The notes under the pieces are model-generated. The model ran no database searches. It was not told where the DNA came from and saw nothing but the letters and a program-made list of their open reading frames with translations. Of a DNA stretch of 22,945 bases, positions 7,060-14,229 are shown one piece after another. Source of the DNA: DASXBA01 sp046729895 (GTDB lineage: Bacteria; Actinomycetota; Thermoleophilia; Solirubrobacterales; Thermoleophilaceae); NCBI GenBank assembly GCA_046729895.1, contig JBKPHP010000082.1:1-22945 (forward strand), read 5' to 3'. A program made the position numbers and the translations under genes. Every line of letters begins with the position of its first letter. Position 1 is the stretch's first letter.

Positions 7060-7078
7060 TTAGGGTAGCCTAACTACA
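7060..7078 (+). promoter_or_regulatory. DtxR/IdeR-type iron box overlapping a leaderless -10
   Basis: TTAGGGTAGCCTAAC (7060-7074) matches the left 15 positions of the DtxR/IdeR consensus TTAGGTTAGSCTAACCTAA at 14 of 15; the right end is poorer. The palindrome contains TAGCCT (7066-7071), a TAnnnT -10 ending 7 nt before the ATG at 7078, so repressor binding would cover the core promoter. It lies in the gap shared with the divergent sufB. Confidence 0.8.
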
Positions 7079-7281
7079 TGCTCCGCAAGGCGGGGATCCT
7101 CACCGTCGTCGGTCTTCTGGGGGCCGGGTCGGCACTCGGGGTGGTGGGCTGCGGCGAGAAGCGCGGCAGCGTGAAGTTCGAGGGAGACACCGGCGGCACG
7201 GGCACCGGGGGGACCGGCCCCGTCGGCACCGAGTCGACCGGGACGGAGCCAACGACCACGGAGCGGACGACCGAGCCCTAG
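7078..7281 (+). CDS. small lipoprotein at the head of the iron-uptake operon
   Basis: A 67-residue product with a hydrophobic signal (about residues 5-20) and a good lipobox, VVGC, with Cys25 as the lipidation site. The mature part is only about 43 residues, ending in a Gly/Thr/Glu-rich, probably disordered tail. No metal-binding cluster of His or Cys is visible. It starts directly after the iron box, probably leaderless, and its stop is 3 nt before the ferric-binding protein start, so it is very likely the first gene of an iron-regulated operon. Function unknown; an envelope accessory of the transporter is a guess. Confidence 0.72.
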   Translation: MLRKAGILTVVGLLGAGSALGVVGCGEKRGSVKFEGDTGGTGTGGTGPVGTESTGTEPTTTERTTEP

Positions 7282-7284
7282 CCC

Positions 7285-8310
7285 GTGTCGCGTCGCAGGC
7301 TCGTAGCGCTCGTCTCCGTGGGGACCGTCGGGCTCCTCGCGGCCTTCGTGGCCGTGGTCGTCGCGACCTCGGGCTCGGGCGACGAGCTCGTCATCTACAC
7401 CGCCCGCTCCCACTACGGCGAGGAGCAGCCGTTCAAGGACTACGCATCGACCACCGGCCGCGACCTGAGGCTGTTCGGCGGATCGGCATCCGAGCTCTAC
7501 GAGCGCCTGAAGAGCGAGGGCAGCCGAACGAAGGCCGACGTCCTGATTACGGTCGACGCCGCGAACCTCTGGCGGGCCAAGGAGGCCGGGCTCCTCCAGC
7601 CAGTGCACTCCGAGGCGCTCGACCGGGAGGTGCCACCCGACCTGCGCGACCCCGACGGCGAGTGGTACGGCCTCACCCAGCGAGCGCGAACGATCGTGCG
7701 CTCGACGAAGCGGGTGAAGGCGGGAGAGGTGACCACGTACGAGGGGCTCGGCGACCCACGCTGGAAGGGCCGGCTCTGCCTGCGCTCGGGCACGAGCGAG
7801 TACAACGGCGACTTCGTAGCGGACCGGATCGCGAAGGACGGGCGAGCGGCCACCGAGCACATGCTGCGTCGCTGGATGGCGAACGACCCCAAGTTCCTCG
7901 GCTCCGACATCGACGTGCTCGACGCGATCGCCGAGGACCGCTGCGACGTTGGCCTGACCAACTCCTACTACCTCGGGCGCGAGCTCGCGGAGGATCCGAA
8001 CTTCCCGGTGGCGCTCGAGTGGGCCGACCAGCGGGGCCGCGGGACGCACGTGAACCTCTCCGGCCTCGGGGTGATCCGGGGCACCGACCAGCGGGAGGCC
8101 GCCGTGTCGCTCCTCGAGTTCCTCGAGCGCCCCGGGCAGCAGCGCGTCTTCGTGCGCAACAACAAGGAGTTCCCGGTAGCCCCGAAGGTGCGGCCGGCGC
8201 CCGAGATCGCCCGCTTCGGCCGGTTCAAGCGCGATCCGATCGACGTCCGGGGCGCCGGCGCCCACCTCGAGGAGGCGGTGCGCCTGATGAACGACGTGGG
8301 ATGGGAGTGA
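7285..8310 (+). CDS. fbpA: Fe(3+) ABC transporter substrate-binding protein (FbpA/FutA type)
   Basis: A 341-residue extracellular solute-binding protein of the ferric-binding class. An N-terminal hydrophobic anchor (about 5-28) has no lipobox cysteine. The mature domain opens with LVIYTARSHYGEE (H43 and Y44 in the position of known iron ligands) and has the paired tyrosines NSYYLGR (Y228, Y229) typical of FbpA/FutA iron sites. GTG start. It overlaps the permease start, so translation is coupled. It captures Fe3+ and delivers it to the permease. Regulation is presumably by the iron box upstream of the leading lipoprotein gene. Confidence 0.92.
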   Translation: MSRRRLVALVSVGTVGLLAAFVAVVVATSGSGDELVIYTARSHYGEEQPFKDYASTTGRDLRLFGGSASELYERLKSEGSRTKADVLITVDAANLWRAKEAGLLQPVHSEALDREVPPDLRDPDGEWYGLTQRARTIVRSTKRVKAGEVTTYEGLGDPRWKGRLCLRSGTSEYNGDFVADRIAKDGRAATEHMLRRWMANDPKFLGSDIDVLDAIAEDRCDVGLTNSYYLGRELAEDPNFPVALEWADQRGRGTHVNLSGLGVIRGTDQREAAVSLLEFLERPGQQRVFVRNNKEFPVAPKVRPAPEIARFGRFKRDPIDVRGAGAHLEEAVRLMNDVGWE

Positions 8311-9935
8311 GACGCATCCGGCAGGACGGCTGGGCGCTCGCCACGCTCGTGGCCGCGCTGCTCGTGGCCGGGCCGCTCGTTGGGCTGCCGCTGAGCTTCG
8401 TCGCAGGGGGCGGCCACAGCTTCACCCAGTTCTCCGGCTTCCTGCCCGACGCGGTCCGCAACACCGCCTTTCTCCTCTTTGGCGTCGGCGCCGGCACGCT
8501 CGTGCTCGGGACCGGCCTGGCGGTGCTCGTCTCCTTCTGCGACTTTCCGGGCCGGTCCTGGATCGAGTGGGCGCTGGTCCTGCCGCTCGCGGTTCCCGGC
8601 TACGTCTTCACCCTGTTCGCTCTCGGCACGCTGCCTGCCGGCGGCGCCGCGATCCGCTCGCCCGTCGGGGCCGTCGCCATCTTCACCCTGGTCCTCTACC
8701 CGTACGTCTACCTGCTCGGGCGGGCCGCCTTCCTGTCGCAGTCGCAGGCCCTGATCGAAGCCGCCCGCGGGCTCGGAATGTCCAGCATCCGCGCCGTGCT
8801 GAACGTGGCTGTGCCCCTCGCGCGCCCCGCGATCCTGGGCGGCACCGCGCTTGCCCTGATGGAGGCGTTGGCCGACTTCGGCACCGTGAACCTGCTGGGC
8901 GTTCACACGTTCACCGACGCGATCTACCGCGTCTGGTTCATCGCGTTCGACCGACAGGCGGCCATGCAGCTGGCCGCTCTGCTGGTGTCCGTGACCCTCA
9001 CCCTGCTCGTACTCGAGCGGCTCGCCCGCGGTCGCGCCCGCTACCACCAGCTCGCGGCCCGCGGCCAGGCGATCGCGGCGGTGCGCCTCCGCGGCCCCGC
9101 CGCCGTGGCGGCCGTCGCCGGCCCCCTTGCGCTCCTGGGACTCGTGGTGATCGCGCCCCTCGCGCAGCTCTCGATCTGGGCCTTCCGGTCGGTGAGGGAC
9201 GGCCTCCTCGCTCCGGAGTTCGCCGTGGCCGCTCGCAACAGCCTCCTGCTGGCCCTGATGAGCGCCGTGCTCGTGGGCGGCGTGGCACTGCTGCTTGCCT
9301 ATGGCCTGCGCGGCTCCCGTTCGCGGCTGACAAGCGGCGCGGTCCGGGTCGCGACGATCGGCTACGGGGTGCCGGGCTCGGTGGTCGCCGTTGCGGTCAT
9401 CGTGCCGCTGGCCTGGCTCGACCACCGGCTGGACGACGCCTCGAAAACGCTGTTCGGGGCCGACCCCGGCCTCATCCTGACCGGGACCGTGATCGGCCTT
9501 TTCGCGGCGTACGTGGTGCGCTTCCTGGCGCTCGCCTTCCAAGCCGTCGAGACGAGCCTCCTGCGGATACCCCAGGACCTCGACGAGGCGGCGCGCGGGC
9601 TCGGAGCGGACCGGCTGGAAGTGCTGGCCCGGGTCCACGTTCCCCTCCTGCGCGCCGGCCTCGCGACCGCCGCGCTGCTGGTCTTCACGGAGGTGATGAA
9701 AGAGCTGCCCGCCACGCTGCTGCTGCGCCCGCTCGGGGGCGACACGCTCGCGATAGCGGTCTGGCAGGCGACGAGCGAGTCGCTGTTCCGGACCGCCGCG
9801 CTGCCGGCGCTGCTGATCGTGCTCGTCGGCCTGCTGCCGGTCGCACTCATGATCAGGCTGTCCGCGAGGCGCCCGGCCGCCATCGAGCCCGCCGAGGTGC
9901 CGGAGCCTCAGCCTCTGGCGGCTACAACAATGTGA
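8301..9935 (+). CDS. fbpB: Fe(3+) ABC transporter permease, fused two-domain (FbpB/FutB type)
   Basis: A 544-residue inner-membrane protein with about 12 hydrophobic segments and two binding-protein-dependent transport domains in tandem, as usual for ferric permeases. Each half carries an EAA-type loop that contacts the ATPase: EAARGLGMSSIRAVLN in the first and DEAARGLGADRLEVLARV in the second. The ATG at 8301 overlaps the fbpA stop by 10 nt; a GTG at 8307 would give a 4-nt GTGA overlap and is equally possible. The longer open frame upstream is a shadow of fbpA. The C-terminus runs to within 2-4 nt of the ATPase start. Confidence 0.93.
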   Translation: MGVRRIRQDGWALATLVAALLVAGPLVGLPLSFVAGGGHSFTQFSGFLPDAVRNTAFLLFGVGAGTLVLGTGLAVLVSFCDFPGRSWIEWALVLPLAVPGYVFTLFALGTLPAGGAAIRSPVGAVAIFTLVLYPYVYLLGRAAFLSQSQALIEAARGLGMSSIRAVLNVAVPLARPAILGGTALALMEALADFGTVNLLGVHTFTDAIYRVWFIAFDRQAAMQLAALLVSVTLTLLVLERLARGRARYHQLAARGQAIAAVRLRGPAAVAAVAGPLALLGLVVIAPLAQLSIWAFRSVRDGLLAPEFAVAARNSLLLALMSAVLVGGVALLLAYGLRGSRSRLTSGAVRVATIGYGVPGSVVAVAVIVPLAWLDHRLDDASKTLFGADPGLILTGTVIGLFAAYVVRFLALAFQAVETSLLRIPQDLDEAARGLGADRLEVLARVHVPLLRAGLATAALLVFTEVMKELPATLLLRPLGGDTLAIAVWQATSESLFRTAALPALLIVLVGLLPVALMIRLSARRPAAIEPAEVPEPQPLAATTM

Positions 9936-9937
9936 GT

Positions 9938-10963
9938 ATGAGCGAGGTTCGGCTCACCGGCGTCTCCAAGTCCTTCGGCTCGAGGAGGGCGGTGGACGGC
10001 GTCAGCCTTCAGGTGCACAGCGCGGAGCTCGCTGCCGTGCTCGGCCCGTCAGGCTGCGGGAAGACCACGCTGCTGCGGCTGATAGCCGGCTTCGAGCGCC
10101 CGGCAGCGGGCTCGCTGTCCGTGGGGGGTGTCGAGATGGCGGGGCCGGAGAGGTTCGTCCCCCCCGAGAAGCGCCGGATCGGCATGGTGTTCCAGGACTA
10201 TGCGCTGTTCCCACACCTGACGGCCAGGTCGAACGTCGCGTTCGGCTTGGCGCGGCGCGAGCGCGACGACCGCGAGGCGCTCACTCGGCGCACGCTCGAA
10301 CTGGTCGGCCTCCAGCACCGCGCGGAGTGCTATCCGCACGAGCTTTCAGGGGGCGAGCGCCAGCGGATCGCGCTCGCCCGCGCCCTGGCGCCCGAGCCGG
10401 AGGTGGTGCTGCTGGACGAGCCCTTCTCGAACCTCGACGCCAGCCTCCGGGCCGGCCTGCGGCGGGAGGTCGAGCTGATCCTCAGGGACGCGGGGGCGAC
10501 CGCGATCCTCGTCACCCACGACCAGGAGGAGGCCCTCTCGCTGGCCGACCGGCTGGCGGTGATGCGGGATGGCCGCATCGTGCAGGTGGGCGCCCCGGAG
10601 CAGGTCTACGGCCGCCCCGCGAGCCGCTGGACCGCCCAGTTCGTGGGCGAGGTGAACGTGCTCTTGGGTGTCGCCCGCGGCGACGGCGTCGAGACCGAGC
10701 TGGGCGTCTTCGACCTGCCCCGCCCAGCGGCAGGCGAGGTCCACGTCGCGGTGCGCCCGGAGCAGCTCGAGTTGCGCCCCGACAGGCAGGGCAACGCCGA
10801 GGTCCTCGAGCGCGAGTTCCGCGGCCACGACGTGCTCTACCGGCTGCGCCACGAGAACGGGCGGATGGTGCTGGTGCAGCTTCCCTCGCTGGAGCTCTAC
10901 GACGTCGGCGCGCGCGTCCACGTGCGCCCCGCGCCGGCCGCGGTCACGTCGCTGGTCGACTAG
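9938..10963 (+). CDS. fbpC: Fe(3+) ABC transporter ATP-binding protein (FbpC/FutC type)
   Basis: A 341-residue ABC ATPase powering ferric uptake. Walker A is GPSGCGKTT (36-44), the Q-loop glutamine is about 86, the signature is LSGGE (136-140), Walker B is VVLLDEP (156-162) and the switch histidine is H194. The C-terminal 100 or so residues form a TOBE-like domain (VAVRPEQLEL onward), usual for this class. The start is ATG 9938; GTG 9932, overlapping the permease stop in GTGA, is an alternative. It is the last gene of the four-gene iron operon. Confidence 0.93.
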   Translation: MSEVRLTGVSKSFGSRRAVDGVSLQVHSAELAAVLGPSGCGKTTLLRLIAGFERPAAGSLSVGGVEMAGPERFVPPEKRRIGMVFQDYALFPHLTARSNVAFGLARRERDDREALTRRTLELVGLQHRAECYPHELSGGERQRIALARALAPEPEVVLLDEPFSNLDASLRAGLRREVELILRDAGATAILVTHDQEEALSLADRLAVMRDGRIVQVGAPEQVYGRPASRWTAQFVGEVNVLLGVARGDGVETELGVFDLPRPAAGEVHVAVRPEQLELRPDRQGNAEVLEREFRGHDVLYRLRHENGRMVLVQLPSLELYDVGARVHVRPAPAAVTSLVD

Positions 10964-11060
10964 CCGCCCCGACTCCGCCGAGGCGAAGGACCTGCTCGGA
11001 CCGCCCCTCTCGCGCAAGCGCAGGATTCGCCGCTGCGGGTAGGCTCCGGCCCTCGCCGTC

Positions 11061-11372
11061 ATGAAGCTCTACGTCTGCTACGGGACCTTCACCACGACGC
11101 CGCGCCCCGGTGGGCATCCGTGCGGGAACGCGTACAGGGCGCTGCGCGAGTCCGGCTGGGACCCGGAGGTGATCCGCTCATACGGCGGCGGCATCCTTCC
11201 CGACTTCATGAACCGCACCCGCGGGCGGCGCGAGGTGAAAGAGCTGACCGGCAACACCTGGGTCCCGGTGCTCGTCACGGATGACGGCGAGGTGATCCAG
11301 GACTCCAAACGAATCATCCAGTGGGCCAAGGACAACCCGGCCGGCGCCTCGGACGAAACAACCTCGACTTGA
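11061..11372 (+). CDS. glutathione S-transferase N-terminal (thioredoxin-fold) domain protein
   Basis: A 103-residue stand-alone thioredoxin-fold domain. It opens MKLYVCYGTF with a later HPCGNAYRAL (one cysteine, no CxxC) and has the VPVLVTDDGEVIQDSKRIIQWA segment that in GST N-terminal domains forms the cis-Pro turn and the ESxxI-like region. The C-terminal helical GST domain is missing, so it is probably a small glutaredoxin-like or thiol-binding protein. A possible -10, TAGGCT (11040-11045), lies 15 nt before the ATG. Actinobacteria often use mycothiol instead of glutathione, so the thiol partner is unknown. Confidence 0.72.
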   Translation: MKLYVCYGTFTTTPRPGGHPCGNAYRALRESGWDPEVIRSYGGGILPDFMNRTRGRREVKELTGNTWVPVLVTDDGEVIQDSKRIIQWAKDNPAGASDETTST

Positions 11373-11415
11373 ACGACATTGATGGCTGCCGCCGGCGCCC
11401 GTAGCGTCCGGCGGC

Positions 11416-11832
11416 GTGTGGCGCCGTGGCGACTACCTGATCTCGACTGACCCCGGCCGGCTCGACCTCGCGCTGGTCCACCGCTATCTCTCCGAGGAGG
11501 CCTACTGGTCCCCTGGCGTGCCGCGCGAGGTGGTTGAGCGCTCGATCGAGCACTCGCTCAACTTCGGCGTCTACCGCGGCGACGAGCAAGCCGGTTTCGC
11601 GCGCGTCGTGACCGACTACGCGACCTTCGCCTGGCTCGCGGACGTGTTCGTGGTCGAGCATCACGGGCGGCGGGGGCTGGGTAAGTGGCTGTTGGAGACC
11701 GTGATCTCGCATCCGGACCTCGAATCGCTTCGCCGCTGGATCCTGGCGACGGCCGACGCGCACGGGCTCTATGCCCGGTTCGGCTTCCGTCCCGCCGCCG
11801 GCGACGCTCGCTTCATGGTCCGGGAGGGCTGA
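11416..11832 (+). CDS. GNAT family N-acetyltransferase
   Basis: A 138-residue acetyltransferase. The acetyl-CoA-binding motif A is visible in ADVFVVEHHGRRGLGKWLLE (R-x-x-G-x-G type RRGLGK), followed by a helix and the late LYARFGFRP segment that usually ends the fold. The start is GTG 11416; TAGCGT (11402-11407) lies 8 nt upstream, close to leaderless spacing. The stop is 4 nt before the EamA start, so the two are probably cotranscribed. The acetyl acceptor is unknown. Confidence 0.85.
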   Translation: MWRRGDYLISTDPGRLDLALVHRYLSEEAYWSPGVPREVVERSIEHSLNFGVYRGDEQAGFARVVTDYATFAWLADVFVVEHHGRRGLGKWLLETVISHPDLESLRRWILATADAHGLYARFGFRPAAGDARFMVREG

Positions 11833-11836
11833 CGGC

Positions 11837-12733
11837 GTGGTCTGGGCCGCACTCGCCACGATCTACGTTGTCTGGGGATCGACGTACCTCGCCATCCGGG
11901 TCATGGTCGAGACGATGCCGCCGCTCCTCGCCGCCGGCCTTCGCTTCGCCATCGCCGGGGCGGCGTTCCACGCAGTGCTCGCCGCGGTGGGTGGTCGCCG
12001 GCGGATCCGCCCGGACCGCGGCGAGCTCGCGGGCGCTGCCCTGCTGGGCCTGCTGCTTCCCTTCGGAGGCAACGGCCTGGTCACCGTGGCCGAGCAGGAC
12101 GTGCCCTCGGGCCTGGCCGCGCTGATCATCGGGTCGGTCCCGCTGTGGGTGGTGCTCCTGCGCGCTGCAACCGGCGACCGCCCGCCTCGAGCGACGCTCG
12201 CCGGGGTGGCGATCGGCTTCACCGGGCTGGCCTTGGTGGTCCTCCCCGGGGACCGGCCCGGCGACGCCCCGCTCTGGGGCGTGCTCGTGTGCGTGGCCGC
12301 GGCGGTCTCCTGGGCCTCCGGCTCGTTCTACTCCCGGCGGTTGCCCCAGCCCCGGGACGCCCTTGCCTCCACCGCCTGGCAAATGCTCTTCGGCGGCGGC
12401 GCGATGGTCGTCGTCGGGCTCGCCGTGGGCGAGGCGGGGGAGGTGCACCCGGGCGCCTTCTCGGCCGACTCGATCGCCGCCTTTGTCTACCTGACCACGA
12501 TCGGGTCCGTGCTGGCGTACAGCGCGTACACGTGGCTCCTGAAGCACGCCCCGATATCGACGGTCGCCACCTACGCCTATGTCAACCCGGTGATAGCGAT
12601 CCTGCTCGGGTGGGCAATCCTCTCGGAGGAGATCACGTTCTCGGTGGTGGCGGGGACCCTCGCCGTCGTCATGTCCGTCGCGGCGGTCGTGCGACGCGAG
12701 GGGGAGCACGAGCCGGTGAGGGAGCCGGCGTAG
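11837..12733 (+). CDS. EamA-family (drug/metabolite transporter) exporter
   Basis: A 298-residue protein with about ten hydrophobic segments in two EamA repeats. It begins VWAALATIYVVWGSTYLAIRV, a typical N-terminus of the YedA-like exporters, and repeat 2 has AYSAYTWLLKHAP and YAYVNPVIAILLGW. The start is GTG 11837; the longer frame back to 11771 runs over the GNAT gene and is rejected. The substrate is unknown (amino acids or metabolites are common in the superfamily). It ends 4 nt before the DDN-like gene, so 11416-13193 looks like one transcription unit. Confidence 0.9.
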   Translation: MVWAALATIYVVWGSTYLAIRVMVETMPPLLAAGLRFAIAGAAFHAVLAAVGGRRRIRPDRGELAGAALLGLLLPFGGNGLVTVAEQDVPSGLAALIIGSVPLWVVLLRAATGDRPPRATLAGVAIGFTGLALVVLPGDRPGDAPLWGVLVCVAAAVSWASGSFYSRRLPQPRDALASTAWQMLFGGGAMVVVGLAVGEAGEVHPGAFSADSIAAFVYLTTIGSVLAYSAYTWLLKHAPISTVATYAYVNPVIAILLGWAILSEEITFSVVAGTLAVVMSVAAVVRREGEHEPVREPA

Positions 12734-12737
12734 CAGA

Positions 12738-13193
12738 ATGGCGGTAGTGCCCGTGCGCTACCGCCGCCCCGACTGGTTCACGAAGAACGTCTTCAACCCG
12801 ACGGTCGCGAGGCTGACACGGCTCGGGGTCAGCATCGCCGGCTCCCGGGTGCTCGAGGTGCGCGGCCGAAAGAGCGGCGAGTGGCGCAGCACCCCTGTGA
12901 ACCCTCTGGAGTTCCAGGGCTCGCGGTACCTGGTGGCGCCGCGCGGGCACACCCAGTGGGTGAGGAACCTCAAGGCGAGCGGCGAGGGCCGGCTCCGCGT
13001 GGGACGCCGAACCGAGGACTTCAAGGCGGAGGAGGTGCCCGACGAGGAGAAGGCTCCCCTCCTGCGCGCCTACCTGGAGCGCTGGAAGTGGGAGTCTGGG
13101 ATGTTCTTCGAGGGCGTCGGGCCGGACTCGACGGACGAGGAGCTGTTGAGGATCGCGCCGGACCATCCCGCCTTCCGGATCATGCTGGGCTAG
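12738..13193 (+). CDS. DDN-type deazaflavin (F420)-dependent nitroreductase family protein
   Basis: A 151-residue member of the split-barrel DDN family. Members use reduced F420 or bind related cofactors; the best-known one is the mycobacterial deazaflavin-dependent nitroreductase. Diagnostic parts are VLEVRGRKSGEWRSTPVNPL, YLVAPRGHTQWVRNLKASGEG and the C-terminal HPAFRIMLG. The natural substrate is unknown; quinone or xenobiotic reduction is the family precedent. ATG start, no strong ribosome site. The gene suggests F420 in the organism, though no F420 synthesis gene lies in the window. It converges on pcm through a shared hairpin. Confidence 0.87.
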   Translation: MAVVPVRYRRPDWFTKNVFNPTVARLTRLGVSIAGSRVLEVRGRKSGEWRSTPVNPLEFQGSRYLVAPRGHTQWVRNLKASGEGRLRVGRRTEDFKAEEVPDEEKAPLLRAYLERWKWESGMFFEGVGPDSTDEELLRIAPDHPAFRIMLG

Positions 13194-13196
13194 AAA

Positions 13197-13231
13197 GGCA
13201 TTTCGCACCCCTCCTGGGGGTGCTAAGTGCC
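13197..13231. terminator. strong hairpin between converging genes, carrying a repeat motif
   Basis: Bases 13197-13211 pair with 13217-13231 over 15 positions (one mismatch, one G-U) around a 5-nt loop. It starts 4 nt after the DDN-like stop, and the pcm stop (13225-13223) lies inside its right arm, so it probably acts as a bidirectional terminator. It shares ATTTCGCA and GGGGTGCTAAG with the element at 5306-5446. Confidence 0.65.
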
Positions 13232-13852
13232 ATCGTTCGGGAATCCGTGTCGTCCGTGAAGGCGGACGAAGTGAGCGCCGATCACGGAGCGGCGGCGCTC
13301 GACGCCGGCCTCGCCGTGCTCGAAAAGCGTCACGTCCTCGGCGCCGCCCGGGCCGATCGGCTGGACCAGCCGCCCGCCGGGCCCCAGCTGCTTGATGAGC
13401 GGATCGGGCACCGAGGGAAAGGCGGCGGCGACCAGCACGGCGTCATACGGCGCATGCTCGGGCAGCCCCTCCGAGCCATCGCCAACGACGACCGTCGCAT
13501 TCCTCACTAGCTGCCGTTCGAGGGCGGCCTCGGCGAACTCCGCGAGGTCGGGGAACCGCTCGACGCTCCAGACCTCGGCAGCAAGGCGGGCCAGTAAAGC
13601 CGTCTGCCACCCGAACCCGGTCCCGATCTCGAGCACGCGCTCGGAGCCGGAGAGGCTGAGGGCGTCGATCATGGCAGCGACGAGGGAAGGCTGCGTCGTC
13701 ACCTGGTCGTGCGGAATCGGGAGCGGTGAATCTTCGTAGGCGCGCGACACCAGGTCGTCGGGCACGAACTCCGCCCGCGGGATCTCCCGCACCGCGTCCA
13801 GCAGCCGCTCGTCGCTGACGCCGGTACGGCGGCAAGCGGTGACGAGATTTAT
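13223..13852 (-). CDS. pcm: protein-L-isoaspartate O-methyltransferase (PCMT family); start uncertain
   Basis: About 209 residues. It has the PCMT signature LLDAVREIPRAEFVPDD, AYEDSPLPI followed by a QPSLVAAM block, the SAM-binding VLEIGTGFGWQTALLA, and GPGGRLVQPIG. Family members methylate isoaspartyl residues to start repair of aged proteins. Similarity begins near CRRTGVSDERLLDA, but no ATG, GTG or TTG lies at the right place. ATA at 13852, overlapping the sufU stop as ATAA, gives the expected length. GTG 13792 (189 aa) cuts into the conserved N-terminus, and GTG 13915 overlaps sufU by 67 nt. It is last in the suf operon; the link to Fe-S assembly is positional only. Confidence 0.8.
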   Translation of the reverse strand: MNLVTACRRTGVSDERLLDAVREIPRAEFVPDDLVSRAYEDSPLPIPHDQVTTQPSLVAAMIDALSLSGSERVLEIGTGFGWQTALLARLAAEVWSVERFPDLAEFAEAALERQLVRNATVVVGDGSEGLPEHAPYDAVLVAAAFPSVPDPLIKQLGPGGRLVQPIGPGGAEDVTLFEHGEAGVERRRSVIGAHFVRLHGRHGFPNDGT

Positions 13853-14229
13853 TCCGGCCAGGACGCGTCGCCGGTGGTGGCGCCCCGCAGCACCTTGAGT
13901 GCGAGCAGCGCGCACTTCCGGCGGGTGGGCGAGATATCGATTCCGAGCTGCTCGATGACCCATTCGGCGGGCAGCCGGGCCACCTCGTCCAGCTCCATCC
14001 CGATCAGCTCCTCGCTCGTGATCGACGCGGCCGCCTGTGAGATCGCGCAGCCCTGGCCGTGGAAGCGGAGCTCTGCGACTCTGCCCTCCTCGACCCGGAT
14101 GTGCACGCCGAGCTCGTCGCCGCAGAGCGGGTTGTGATCGTGGAACTCGAGGTCGTGCGGATCCAGCGTCCCGTAGTTCCGCGGATTCTTGTAGTGCTCG
14201 AGTATGTAGTCGCGGTAGAGCGCGTCCAT
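13849..14229 (-). CDS. sufU: SufU/IscU-type Fe-S scaffold or sulfur-transfer protein
   Basis: A 126-residue protein with the three conserved cysteines NPLCGDE (C36, with D38), GQGCAISQAAAS (C61) and RRKCALLALK (C106). The residues before the third cysteine are Arg-Lys, as in SufU, not His as in IscU. SufU is a zinc protein that takes persulfide sulfur from SufS in Gram-positive bacteria. The gap from the second to third cysteine is 45 residues, close to E. coli IscU (C63 to C106) and shorter than in Bacillus SufU (C66 to C128), so the usual SufU insertion is missing. The start follows the sufS stop directly (TAGATG). Confidence 0.92.
   Translation of the reverse strand: MDALYRDYILEHYKNPRNYGTLDPHDLEFHDHNPLCGDELGVHIRVEEGRVAELRFHGQGCAISQAAASITSEELIGMELDEVARLPAEWVIEQLGIDISPTRRKCALLALKVLRGATTGDASWPE

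Noticed and set aside
7662..8300. Upstream part of the permease open frame
   Set aside because: It overlaps fbpA in another frame and is Arg/Pro/Ala-rich; the real permease begins at the fbpA stop.
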